Positions 18,175 through 26,087 of a stretch of DNA of 37,888 nucleotides are shown here, one piece after another. The position numbers were made by a program, and so were the translations under genes. The notes under the pieces were generated by a model. The model did no database searches, was not told the DNA's origin, and was given only the letters and a program-made list of their open reading frames with translations. The DNA lies in NCBI GenBank assembly GCA_944415425.1, contig CALYBP010000015.1:1-37888 (forward strand). Direction: 5' to 3'. This DNA comes from an uncultured Ruminococcus sp. (GTDB lineage Bacteria; Bacillota; Clostridia; Oscillospirales; Acutalibacteraceae). Every line of letters begins with the position of its first letter. Within the stretch, counting starts at the first letter, position 1.

Positions 18175-19429
18175 ATTTACATAATGTTTCTTTGATTGAA
18201 TCTTTTATAATTGAAAGTCCCTTAATCAGCATATCATCTTCGATTACAAGCGGAGGCATTATTTTTAAAACAGCGCCGTCTCTTCCCGCACATTCACATA
18301 TGAGCTTTTTCTCAAAGCATTTTTCAATTACTTCTTCCGAAAGAGAAGGTGAAATTGCACCGAAGTCAATGCCCCAGATAAGTCCGATACCTCTTAACTG
18401 AAGTCTTGAATCAAGCGGCAGAATATTCTCGGTAACATACTTCTTCACAAGCTCGCCCTTGCGGTTGGTTTCGGCTTCAATGTTGTTTTCGAGCAAATAA
18501 TCAATCGCAGCAGCGCCGGCAACAAATGAAAGCTGATTTCCTCTGAATGTTCCGTTATGCTCACCCGGTTTCCAATGGTCAAGCTCGTCTGTGTGCAACA
18601 CAATAGCAAGAGGCATTCCTATTCCGCCTATTGATTTTGACATAACAACAATGTCGGGAGTAATTCCCGCACGCTCAAACGAGAAGAACGAGCCGCTTCG
18701 GCAGCAGCCTACCTGAACATCATCAACAATCATCAAAATATCGTTTTTGGTGCAAAATTCTCTGACGCCGCGCAAAAACTCGTTGTCAAAAACTCTTATT
18801 CCGCCCTCAGCCTGTGTTGTTTCCATAACAACAGCCGCCGGCTTTTCTACGCCTGAGTGGTCATCGTCAATTAGCGTCTGCATATATTTGATTACATCAA
18901 ATCCCTCAAACATATAGGGCGCAGGAATATGCGTACAGTCAGTAAGTGAAGCGCCCGCACCGTTTCTTGCATACATCTCGGAAGTAAGTGACAAAGAACC
19001 GAGCGTCATACCGTGAAAACAGCCCATAAATGCAAAAATATTTCTGCGCTTGGTAGTCTTTCTTGCAAGTTTAATTGCCGCTTCAATCGCATTGGTTCCC
19101 GTGGGGCCTGTAAACTGAATTCTGTACTTATAGCCCCTCGGCTCAATGATTTTCTTTTCAAGAGCGTCAATAAAGTCACGCTTCGGCACGGTGTACATAT
19201 CAAGCGCATGAATTATTCCGTCAGTAGCAAGATAGTCAACTACTTTTCCTTTAATATAGTCATTGTTATGACCGTAGTTTACGGCGCCTGCACCGCAGAA
19301 AAAGTCGATGTACTTTTCACCGTTTTCATCTGTCATCACAGCGCCCTTTGCATCAGTAAACACCTTTGGAAAATGTCTGCAGTAAGAACGCACCGATGAT
19401 TCATATTGCTCAAAAGTATTTGTATTCAT
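18173..19429 (-). CDS. Diaminobutyrate--2-oxoglutarate aminotransferase (EctB-like)
   Basis: 418 residues, class III PLP aminotransferase closest to EctB/DABA aminotransferase. Motifs: F-x-G-P-T-G-T-N-A-I-E-A-A-I-K-L-A-R at about 107-123, G-C-F-H-G-M-T at 136-142, V-D-D-V-Q-V-G-C at 235-242, and the PLP lysine K265 in M-S-K-S-I-G-G-I-G-M-P-L-A. The family makes L-2,4-diaminobutyrate from aspartate semialdehyde and glutamate. It is the last gene of the iscS-thiI-sortase-MoCF operon, 5 nt after the MoCF gene. No ectA or ectC is present, so ectoine synthesis is not implied. A different amino donor or acceptor within class III cannot be excluded. Confidence 0.85.
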   Translation of the reverse strand: MNTNTFEQYESSVRSYCRHFPKVFTDAKGAVMTDENGEKYIDFFCGAGAVNYGHNNDYIKGKVVDYLATDGIIHALDMYTVPKRDFIDALEKKIIEPRGYKYRIQFTGPTGTNAIEAAIKLARKTTKRRNIFAFMGCFHGMTLGSLSLTSEMYARNGAGASLTDCTHIPAPYMFEGFDVIKYMQTLIDDDHSGVEKPAAVVMETTQAEGGIRVFDNEFLRGVREFCTKNDILMIVDDVQVGCCRSGSFFSFERAGITPDIVVMSKSIGGIGMPLAIVLHTDELDHWKPGEHNGTFRGNQLSFVAGAAAIDYLLENNIEAETNRKGELVKKYVTENILPLDSRLQLRGIGLIWGIDFGAISPSLSEEVIEKCFEKKLICECAGRDGAVLKIMPPLVIEDDMLIKGLSIIKDSIKETLCK

Positions 19430-19434
19430 ATCCT

Positions 19435-19854
19435 TTATGCCCTCGTAATTTCTATTTTACTTATATACCCTAAAATCGGTCCTTGCATTACAGCCGTAAT
19501 CTGCTTAGGCTCATCCGGCAGTACTACAATAAGCTGACAACCGGAGCGGACAACGTACCCATCGTCGCCTTCGTTGTTTTTTAGCTTCTTGCACTCATCA
19601 ACACTTTGCGGTTTCAATAACCGAGAAAGAATATTTGAAATATTTCTTTCGTCGCCAAACTCAAGTCCGCCTATAATAAAGACAATATTACATTCTTTAA
19701 ACGAATCTGTCAATATTTTTCTTAAAGCTTTTTTATCGGTTACAAACGAAATGTCGTTGGTTTCAAGAAATGTCCCCAAAAAGCTTTTTTTCAGCGCCTT
19801 TTCACAAAGTGAGGTTTTTCGCGCGTTATAAAATACTGTTTTACATTCCACCAT
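19435..19854 (-). CDS. Small MoCF/CinA-N-like protein
   Basis: 139 residues. It follows the MoaB/MogA/CinA N-terminal pattern: a strand-loop I-V-F-I-I-G-G-L-E-F-G-D-E-R-N-I at about 57-72, comparable to the family's TGGLGPTxDD, and R-S-G-C-Q-L-I-V-V-L-P-D-E-P-K-Q-I-T-A-V at 103-122, comparable to the substrate-site V-L-P-G-x-P. It is shorter than MoaB (about 160) and its first strand/helix is atypical, so enzymatic competence is doubtful. It lies 13 nt after the sortase gene, whose own N-terminus looks like the same fold. Assignment rests on motif reading only. Confidence 0.55.
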   Translation of the reverse strand: MVECKTVFYNARKTSLCEKALKKSFLGTFLETNDISFVTDKKALRKILTDSFKECNIVFIIGGLEFGDERNISNILSRLLKPQSVDECKKLKNNEGDDGYVVRSGCQLIVVLPDEPKQITAVMQGPILGYISKIEITRA

Positions 19855-19867
19855 ACCACACTCCCCG

Positions 19868-21835
19868 CTATTGTGCCTGCTCTGACTGCTGAGTCGTCGC
19901 GTACTCGGGCTTCAACACAGCCTCAAATTTAGGTGCAATAGTCATATCGGTCGTAACCTTGCTGAAATCGAGACCCCATTCCTTGAATACATAATCGTAA
20001 TACTCGTCGCTCGGTTTTGTAGGATCTTTCGGCGCCTTTGCGGATTTTCCGTATTCAATCTTCTGTGTGCTGATTACATCTCCCTTATAATTAAGGAACT
20101 TAACGGTAAGGTATACTTTCTTTTCCGTAGTAGGCTGTTTGTTTTCGGAACTGCTTTTTCCTGATGTTTCGGATTCTTCCGTAGTAGGCTCTACTACCTT
20201 TTGATCCTTAAAATCGTAATCGCCTGTGTACCAGTCAATCTTTCCTGACTCGTATGCTGTGCAGAAATCCGTGACTTCGGGTCTTGTTCCGCCGTAAGCT
20301 GAGTAATACACCTGCGGCCAAACCGCATTTTTATTAAGAGAAGCCCTGCTGATGTCCACCTTTGCGGATTCTCCGTCTCTTACCTTTCTTGCAACAATTA
20401 CCGTTCTGAAGTTTGTAAATTCATATGAGCAGGTTGAAAGGGTCAAAAGCTCATCGTCCTCGTTGACATCAACGGGACAGTTAAACAGCGAACGCACCCT
20501 GACATTATAAACATAGTTCATAAAGTCCTTCTCATTTTGGAAATCGCCTATCATATAGTTAAAAAACTCGCCCTGAGATGAAAGCGTATTTGTCTTAAAA
20601 ACGGATATTATCTTGTACGTTCCCTGTGCTTCGGGAGTATCAAATTCTATTGTGGGCGACTTTTTGTAAAAATCAAGGTCTCCTGTCGTACCGCCGTATT
20701 TCATCAAATCACCGAACATTGAACCGTCCTGAATGTGGTGTCCGTGTACCACTATGTTTTTGCTGTCGGTTCCTTTTTCACAGCGATAATCAATAAAGAT
20801 ACTTCCGAACGAATCGTAATATTCTTTGTAATTGTGCGAAAGATAATACTGGTAGTTCCTGTTGTCCTCCTTGTGCCAAAGCACCGGATAGTCAACCTTT
20901 GTATTGTCAATCTCAATCCAGCCCACTATTTCATCGTTTATTTTCAGGAGTTTATCCCAGTTGATAACATCGTCAACCTTAGGCTTATTGCCGTCTGAAT
21001 CTTCCTCATCTGTTCCGTGAGCTATTTTTTGAATTTCAGCGTTAAGCGCCGCGTTTTGCATACTCAAAAATACCATATTGTACATAAGCAGAGATAACGC
21101 TGAAACAAAAACAAGAAACGAAGCGATTACAACGCTCTTTCTTGCGATTTCTTTTCCTCCGTCACCCTTCATAGGGATAAAACGGTAAGCAAAGCCCGTT
21201 CTCTCGGGAACAAACTCTTTTTTGCTGAATCCGTCCGGATAATCCTCGGCGGAATTTTCAAAAACCTCTTTTGTTCTTACCGCGGCGAGCGAAATAACAT
21301 CGTCGTCATTTTCACCCGTAAGGCTTGCCTGGGGAAGCACAGCGACCTGGATTCCTTTAAACATAAAGCAATAGCCCTTGTAGCCGTTTCCGAATTCACC
21401 GAGCTTAAACACCTTTGACTTCTTTTTGTACAGTCTGTATTCGTTTTCAAGCTCCGAAAGTTCTTCTTCTGACGCACCGCGCTTTTTTGCCTCGGCAAAC
21501 GCTTTGTCCCTGTTCTTCCAGTAATTTTTAGGCGTGGGATCGTTTTCGCTTCTTTCAGCCTCGGCAACCGTCTCCACAAAATATTTCCTGAATGAGCTGC
21601 TGTCGGTAGTACTCAAAGCGTTCGCAATAATTACAACATCGGGTTTTGTTTCCGATTTTGCAATCTCGTTAAGTGCCGACTTGATTTTACTTCCTCTCAG
21701 CACGGTGTTTTTCACTCCGGTCAGGGTATAGCCGTATTTGTCAAGCCTTTCTTTAAGCTCGGGCTTTTTGTCTTCAAGGTCAACGGCGTTTTTGCTTCTG
21801 ACAACCGAAATTATTTCAATATTAATCAAGTTCAC
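19868..21835 (-). CDS. Class B sortase with N-terminal MoCF-like domain and C-terminal repeat
   Basis: 655 residues, far longer than a plain sortase B (about 230-260). Residues 1-195 are cytoplasmic and resemble a degenerate MoCF domain: I-N-I-E-I-I-S-V strand, L-x-x-Y-G-Y, P-D-V-V-I-I-A-N-A-L-S-x-T-D at 65-78, and Q-V-A-V-L-P-Q at 163-169. It contains an inserted charged helix (100-140). One membrane helix follows at about 233-257. Residues 290-490 are the sortase: catalytic His366 (V-H-G-H-H-I-Q-D-G-S-M-F), Cys469 in T-L-S-T-C, Arg477 in F-R-T-V-I-V-A-R. The motif T-L-S-T-C and D-G-S-M-F fit class B. A Thr/Ser/Glu linker (545-572) leads to an InlB-like beta repeat (574-640). It is likely membrane bound with the catalytic domain outside. 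No LPxTG or NPxTN substrate gene is in the window. Confidence 0.9.
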   Translation of the reverse strand: MNLINIEIISVVRSKNAVDLEDKKPELKERLDKYGYTLTGVKNTVLRGSKIKSALNEIAKSETKPDVVIIANALSTTDSSSFRKYFVETVAEAERSENDPTPKNYWKNRDKAFAEAKKRGASEEELSELENEYRLYKKKSKVFKLGEFGNGYKGYCFMFKGIQVAVLPQASLTGENDDDVISLAAVRTKEVFENSAEDYPDGFSKKEFVPERTGFAYRFIPMKGDGGKEIARKSVVIASFLVFVSALSLLMYNMVFLSMQNAALNAEIQKIAHGTDEEDSDGNKPKVDDVINWDKLLKINDEIVGWIEIDNTKVDYPVLWHKEDNRNYQYYLSHNYKEYYDSFGSIFIDYRCEKGTDSKNIVVHGHHIQDGSMFGDLMKYGGTTGDLDFYKKSPTIEFDTPEAQGTYKIISVFKTNTLSSQGEFFNYMIGDFQNEKDFMNYVYNVRVRSLFNCPVDVNEDDELLTLSTCSYEFTNFRTVIVARKVRDGESAKVDISRASLNKNAVWPQVYYSAYGGTRPEVTDFCTAYESGKIDWYTGDYDFKDQKVVEPTTEESETSGKSSSENKQPTTEKKVYLTVKFLNYKGDVISTQKIEYGKSAKAPKDPTKPSDEYYDYVFKEWGLDFSKVTTDMTIAPKFEAVLKPEYATTQQSEQAQ

Positions 21836-21854
21836 TGACCTTCACCTCTTTGTA

Positions 21855-23036
21855 TCAGTCCTCTGATGAAATAAATGTTGTTTTAAGATTTTGCAGCGCC
21901 TCTTCAACAAGCGGTGCAAAACCTGCCTTTTCCTGAGCTTCCTTTACATATTTCAGCACGGGTCTTGTGCGTGGGTGCTTCGGAGTAAACACGGTACAAC
22001 AATCCTCGTACGGCTCTATTGAAGTTTCGTAGGTATCTATTTTATATGAAATATCAATTATTTCCTGCTTGTCCATACCGATAAGCGGTCTGAATACAAC
22101 CATATTTGTTGCTTCGTCCGTACAGCCGAGTGCACCGATTGTCTGGCTTGCGACCTGTCCGAGGCTTTCGCCCGTGATAAGCGCAGAGCAATCGTTTTTG
22201 AGTGCGATTTTTTCCGACATCTCCATCATAAGGCGGCGCATAATTATGGTAAACAGCTCCTCGGGACAATCATTCCTGATTTTTTCCTGAATCTTTGTAA
22301 ACGGCACGGTGTACATTGTCATCGGACCTGCGTACCTACTCACCTTTTTAAGAAGTCTTACAACCTTTTCTTCTGCTCTTCTGCTTGTATAGGGAGGGCT
22401 TGCAAAGTGAACTGCCGTAAGTCTTATTCCCCGCTTTGCCATCATATAAGCCGCAACGGGAGAATCTATACCTCCGCTTATAAGTATCGCCGCTTTTCCG
22501 CCCGTGCCTACGGGAATACCGCCTGCACCCTTTTCGGGGTCGCAATGTATGTAAGCACCGAAGTCACGGATTTCTACATTTACCGTAACCTCGGGATTGT
22601 GAACATCCACCTTTAAATGAGGAAATTTTGAAATAAGCTCACCACCGAGCTCTCGGCATATTTCAGGCGATTTATACGGGAATTTTTTGTCGCTTCGCTT
22701 TGCCTCAACCTTAAATGTCGAAGCCGCCTTTAATGTTTTTTCAAGATAAACAGGCGCCGTATTCAACACGGATTCAAGCGTTTTTTCATCGCACACAGCC
22801 GCTCTTGAATAAGCGACAATTCCAAACACCCTTGAAATTCTGTCACACGCCTCGTCAAGGTCGATGTCATCGTAAAGGGGCTTTACATAAATAGTTGACT
22901 GAGCCGAGGTTATTTCAAATTTTCCGACGGAATTTAAAACATTTTTTATATTCTTTTTTAAAACATCTTCAAACGAACGGCGGTTAAGACCCTTTAGTAC
23001 GATTTCGCCGTCTTTTAAAAGTATAATCTCTTTCAT
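21855..23036 (-). CDS. thiI: tRNA 4-thiouridine synthase ThiI
   Basis: 393 residues. A ferredoxin-like/THUMP N-terminal part (about 1-165) precedes the PP-loop ATP-pyrophosphatase domain with S-G-G-I-D-S-P at 187-193. It uses ATP and a persulfide from a cysteine desulfurase to thiolate U8 in tRNA, and in some bacteria feeds thiamine synthesis. It lacks the C-terminal rhodanese domain of the E. coli enzyme, as is normal for Firmicutes, where a dedicated desulfurase supplies the sulfur. That partner is directly upstream (iscS, 33 nt). The sortase gene follows after 19 nt. Confidence 0.96.
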   Translation of the reverse strand: MKEIILLKDGEIVLKGLNRRSFEDVLKKNIKNVLNSVGKFEITSAQSTIYVKPLYDDIDLDEACDRISRVFGIVAYSRAAVCDEKTLESVLNTAPVYLEKTLKAASTFKVEAKRSDKKFPYKSPEICRELGGELISKFPHLKVDVHNPEVTVNVEIRDFGAYIHCDPEKGAGGIPVGTGGKAAILISGGIDSPVAAYMMAKRGIRLTAVHFASPPYTSRRAEEKVVRLLKKVSRYAGPMTMYTVPFTKIQEKIRNDCPEELFTIIMRRLMMEMSEKIALKNDCSALITGESLGQVASQTIGALGCTDEATNMVVFRPLIGMDKQEIIDISYKIDTYETSIEPYEDCCTVFTPKHPRTRPVLKYVKEAQEKAGFAPLVEEALQNLKTTFISSED

Positions 23037-23069
23037 ATAATTTCCTTAAGCCGTAAAATAAATTTATAT

Positions 23070-24197
23070 TTACCTGTGAGCAAGCATCTTGAGTCCCTGC
23101 TCAATACCGCTGCAAAGCGCGTCTATATCGTCTTTTGTGCTGTATTTTGAAAAACTTATTCTCAACGCGCTGTCGGCGCGTTCCTTTGAAAGTCCCATTG
23201 CTCTGAGTACATGGCTGGGTTTTCCTTTTGCGCAGGCACTTCCCGAAGAAACATACACATCAAGCTCCTCAAGAAAATGCAGCATCGTTTCGCTTCTGAC
23301 TCTGCCTGCCGAAACATTGATAATATACGGAAGTGCATTTTCGGGGGAATTTATGATTACTCCGTCAATATTCTTAAGCTTTTGCAAAGCATATCTGTTA
23401 AGCTCCCGTACGGCGTTATAGTTTTCTTCAATTTTAAACTCACCGCAGGCAGCCCCGAACGCTGCAATAAGAGGCAGCGCCTCTGTGCCAGGTCTTAGCT
23501 TTTTTTCCTGTTCACCGCCGTACTGTACAGGTACGATACGAATTCCTTTTTTTATGTACAGCGCTCCGCAGCCCTTCGGCGCATGAACCTTGTGCGCGCT
23601 TACGGTAATCAAATCAGCGTTCAGCCTTTTTGCATTGATGGGAATTTTTCCAAACGCCTGAACTGCGTCGGTGTGACAGACTACATTGCTGTTTTTTTCC
23701 TTGACGGCAGAGAAAATATCACTCACGGGCATTACCGCTCCCGTTTCGTTATTTACACACATCACGGAAACCAAAACAGTTTTGCTGTCAACAGTACTGA
23801 GCACACTCTCTGTCCGCACAATACCGTCTTTGTCGGGAGAAATTCTCACAACTTCAAACCCATCACATTCAAGCCTTTGGGCGGCTTCGGTAATACTGCT
23901 GTGCTCTACGGAAGAAATTATGATTTTATCTCCTGTGCGCTTTTTAGCTTGTGCCGTGCCGAACAGCGCTAAATTATTTGCCTCTGTGCCTCCGCTTGTA
24001 AAAATAATCTCTTCGCTGTTGGCCGAAAGCGTGCGTGCAATAATTTTTCGAGCCTGTTCAAGCTCGTGCTCAGCCTCAATACCTTTTAGATGCAGAGAGG
24101 AAGGATTGCCGTAATTTTCAGTCATTATCCTGTAAGCCGTTTTCGCCGCTTTTTCGGATACAGCCGTCGTAGCGCTGTTGTCAAGATAATGTTCCAA
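23070..24197 (-). CDS. Cysteine desulfurase, IscS/NifS family
   Basis: 375 residues, PLP-dependent. Key residues: H99 region V-E-H-S-S-I, PLP lysine K203 (S-A-H-K-V-H-A-P-K-G), and the persulfide Cys323 in S-S-G-S-A-C-A-K-G-K. The extended loop around Cys323 is class I-like. It starts at TTG (complement of 24195-24197) with GGAGG 7 nt upstream, and its leader begins near 24238. Adjacent thiI suggests it is the ThiI partner (NifZ-type function in B. subtilis), rather than the iron-sulfur scaffold desulfurase, because no IscU or SufU is in the window. It is the first gene of the five-gene operon. Confidence 0.94.
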   Translation of the reverse strand: MEHYLDNSATTAVSEKAAKTAYRIMTENYGNPSSLHLKGIEAEHELEQARKIIARTLSANSEEIIFTSGGTEANNLALFGTAQAKKRTGDKIIISSVEHSSITEAAQRLECDGFEVVRISPDKDGIVRTESVLSTVDSKTVLVSVMCVNNETGAVMPVSDIFSAVKEKNSNVVCHTDAVQAFGKIPINAKRLNADLITVSAHKVHAPKGCGALYIKKGIRIVPVQYGGEQEKKLRPGTEALPLIAAFGAACGEFKIEENYNAVRELNRYALQKLKNIDGVIINSPENALPYIINVSAGRVRSETMLHFLEELDVYVSSGSACAKGKPSHVLRAMGLSKERADSALRISFSKYSTKDDIDALCSGIEQGLKMLAHR

Positions 24198-24244
24198 AGC
24201 TCTTCCTCCGCCTCATAAAATTTGCATATAAATATACATTTATC

Positions 24245-24250
24245 ATTATA
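24245..24250 (-). promoter_or_regulatory. -10 element of the iscS-thiI operon promoter
   Basis: A consensus TATAAT on the minus strand about 50 nt upstream of the iscS start. I see no convincing -35 hexamer at 16-18 nt, so the promoter may be weak or activator dependent. The rest of the 166-nt gap to spoVAC is AT-rich with no clear spoVAC promoter. Confidence 0.4.
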
Positions 24251-24363
24251 CAACATCTAAAAAGAAAAATAAAGTGAAAATTTTAACATAAATATCTTAT
24301 ATTTGAGCAGAATAAAAGTTAAGAACAAATAATAAGGCAACAAACCGATAAAGGAGCGATACT

Positions 24364-24819
24364 GTGGTTACCCCGAAAGAATATGAAAAAATCGTAAATA
24401 AAAACTCCCCGAAAAGTAAATGTCTGAAAAACTGCGCAAAAGCATTTCTTATAGGAGGCGCACTGTGCACGGCAGGGCAAGTCTTTTTTTCTCTTTACGG
24501 GAAAGCGGGACTTGATGAAGAAACATCAAAAACACTTACCTCGGTAACTATGATTTTTCTGGGCATACTGCTTACTGCCTTAGGAGTTTACGACAAGCTC
24601 GCAAAGCACGCAGGAGCGGGCACTCTTGTGCCGATAACGGGGTTTGCAAACGCCGTTTCATCTCCTGCAATTGAATTTAAGTCAGAGGGATATATAACGG
24701 GACTGGGAGCAAAAATGTTTATAATAGCAGGTCCTGTAATTGTATACGGCACGGCGGCGTCGATGATTTACGGAGCCGTGCTTTGGACTCTTCATCTTTT
24801 AGGCATTACATTATTCTGA
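24364..24819 (+). CDS. spoVAC: Stage V sporulation protein AC
   Basis: 151 residues with SpoVAC features: N-terminal Y-E-K-I-V-N-K, three hydrophobic segments (about 26-45, 58-76, 116-147) and the conserved G-T-L-V-P-I-T-G-F-A-N-A-V-x-S-P-A-I-E-F-K-S-E-G-Y-I-T-G-L-G. SpoVA proteins move dipicolinic acid through the spore inner membrane; B. subtilis SpoVAC is reported as a mechanosensitive channel. Start is GTG at 24364 with AAAGGAG upstream. Normally spoVAC is followed by spoVAD and spoVAE; here the next gene is spoIIP, so the others must be elsewhere or absent. Confidence 0.93.
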   Translation: MVTPKEYEKIVNKNSPKSKCLKNCAKAFLIGGALCTAGQVFFSLYGKAGLDEETSKTLTSVTMIFLGILLTALGVYDKLAKHAGAGTLVPITGFANAVSSPAIEFKSEGYITGLGAKMFIIAGPVIVYGTAASMIYGAVLWTLHLLGITLF

Positions 24820-24825
24820 GTTAAA

Positions 24826-24853
24826 GCATACACAAATTTTCACCGCATATAAA
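24826..24853 (+). promoter_or_regulatory. Possible sigma-E type promoter of spoIIP
   Basis: GCATACA at 24826-24832, 13-nt spacer, CATATAAA at 24846-24853, close to the sigma-E pattern (K-M-ATATT, about 14 nt, CATACAHT). spoIIP is a sigma-E target in B. subtilis. It would give a leader of roughly 95 nt. The match is imperfect and the region is AT-rich. Confidence 0.35.
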
Positions 24854-24954
24854 TTATATAATGCAATAAGAATAACATAGGGTGCGTTGCAGCCGATTCA
24901 GTAAGAATCTATGCTGACTTAAAAGTTCAACGGGCATTATAAGCTGGTGATTTT

Positions 24955-26046
24955 TTGAAGAAAAGATGTAAACTAAAAAAATTCTTTAAAACGGCAGTAT
25001 CCTGCATACTGCTGATTACTGCCGTTTGCTGTATATTCTGTCGTATGCCCCAATGCTTTACAAGTGATGACTCGGCGGTTCTTGCCGCCGCATTCACTCT
25101 TACAGACGGTGATTATTCAGGGTATGAGGACACAAGCGCCGATAACATCACGGAAAGCACCGATGAAACGAAAAAAGACACTTCAGAACAACAAAACCAA
25201 GAAACCGAAAAAGTTAAAAAACAGCGTGATAAATCGGATTATTATGATTCATTTTCAGAGCACAGCGGCGAATCGAAATACAGCATAGCACAGCAGAATA
25301 TAAGCGGAAACGGCACAGAGGTCGAAAATTTTTTTGTAAACAATAAAACAGGTATTAATGTGGATTTTGGCAGTTTGTTAAAATCAAAGCTTACATTTGA
25401 CATAAAAAAAGACGCCGACACTCCTCAGGTGCTTATCTACCACACCCACACAAGCGAAGCGTACATGGACGAAGACGTTGACTTTTTCTACGAAAGCTTT
25501 TACTCACGAACACAAAATAACGATTTTAATGTTGTTGCTGTCGGTGAGGTTATAGCTGATACGCTTGAAAGCAAAGGAATAAAAACTCTGCATGACAAAA
25601 CCGTACACGACTCTACATACAACGGCGCGTACGACCGAAGCGTTCAAACCGTACTCAGCGATATGGATGAATATGAAGATATAAAGGTAGTTATTGACAT
25701 TCACCGAGACGCTTTGGGAACCGAGGAGCAGAAAATAAAGCCTGTATTTGAATACAACGGCAGAAAAGGCGCTCAAATTATGATACTTGCGGGCTGTGAT
25801 CCGTACGGTGAGCGAGGATTTGACAACTGGAAAAACAACCTTAATTTCGCACTAAAAATTCAGAATACAGCCGAACAGCTTTATCCCGGAATGACAAGAC
25901 CGCTCAGTTTCGGAAATTTTGCTTACAACGAGTATGTATGCGACGGCTCGCTTTTAATTGAAGTGGGCACGGAGGCAAACTCCATTGATGAAGCTGAATA
26001 CACGGCAGAACTGCTTGCAAATGTACTGTATAAAGTATTGACCTAA
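24955..26046 (+). CDS. spoIIP: Stage II sporulation protein P
   Basis: 363 residues. An N-terminal membrane helix (about 13-30) is followed by a Ser/Glu/Lys-rich linker to about 125 and the SpoIIP catalytic domain: Y-H-T-H-T-S-E-A-Y at 162-170, D-I-H-R-D at 248-252, and the C-terminal L-I-E-V-G-T-E-A-N-S with the conserved Glu. SpoIIP is an amidase/endopeptidase that with SpoIID and SpoIIM degrades septal peptidoglycan to drive engulfment. The start is TTG at 24955 with GGTGA upstream; no ATG gives a better signal sequence. The B. subtilis partner gpr is not adjacent. Confidence 0.93.
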   Translation: MKKRCKLKKFFKTAVSCILLITAVCCIFCRMPQCFTSDDSAVLAAAFTLTDGDYSGYEDTSADNITESTDETKKDTSEQQNQETEKVKKQRDKSDYYDSFSEHSGESKYSIAQQNISGNGTEVENFFVNNKTGINVDFGSLLKSKLTFDIKKDADTPQVLIYHTHTSEAYMDEDVDFFYESFYSRTQNNDFNVVAVGEVIADTLESKGIKTLHDKTVHDSTYNGAYDRSVQTVLSDMDEYEDIKVVIDIHRDALGTEEQKIKPVFEYNGRKGAQIMILAGCDPYGERGFDNWKNNLNFALKIQNTAEQLYPGMTRPLSFGNFAYNEYVCDGSLLIEVGTEANSIDEAEYTAELLANVLYKVLT

Positions 26047-26067
26047 GGTTCTTACACCTTAGGTCAA
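26038..26067. terminator. Hairpin between convergent spoIIP and phoR
   Basis: An 11-bp perfect inverted repeat (26038-26048 with 26057-26067), 8-nt loop, which includes the spoIIP stop codon. T-runs are poor on both sides, so termination strength is uncertain. It lies 20 bp from the phoR stop. Confidence 0.5.
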
Positions 26068-26087
26068 TTACATATATACTGTCTGTA

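Noticed and set aside
18173..19429. Ectoine biosynthesis locus
   Set aside because: Only an ectB-like gene is present; ectA and ectC are absent from both sides.
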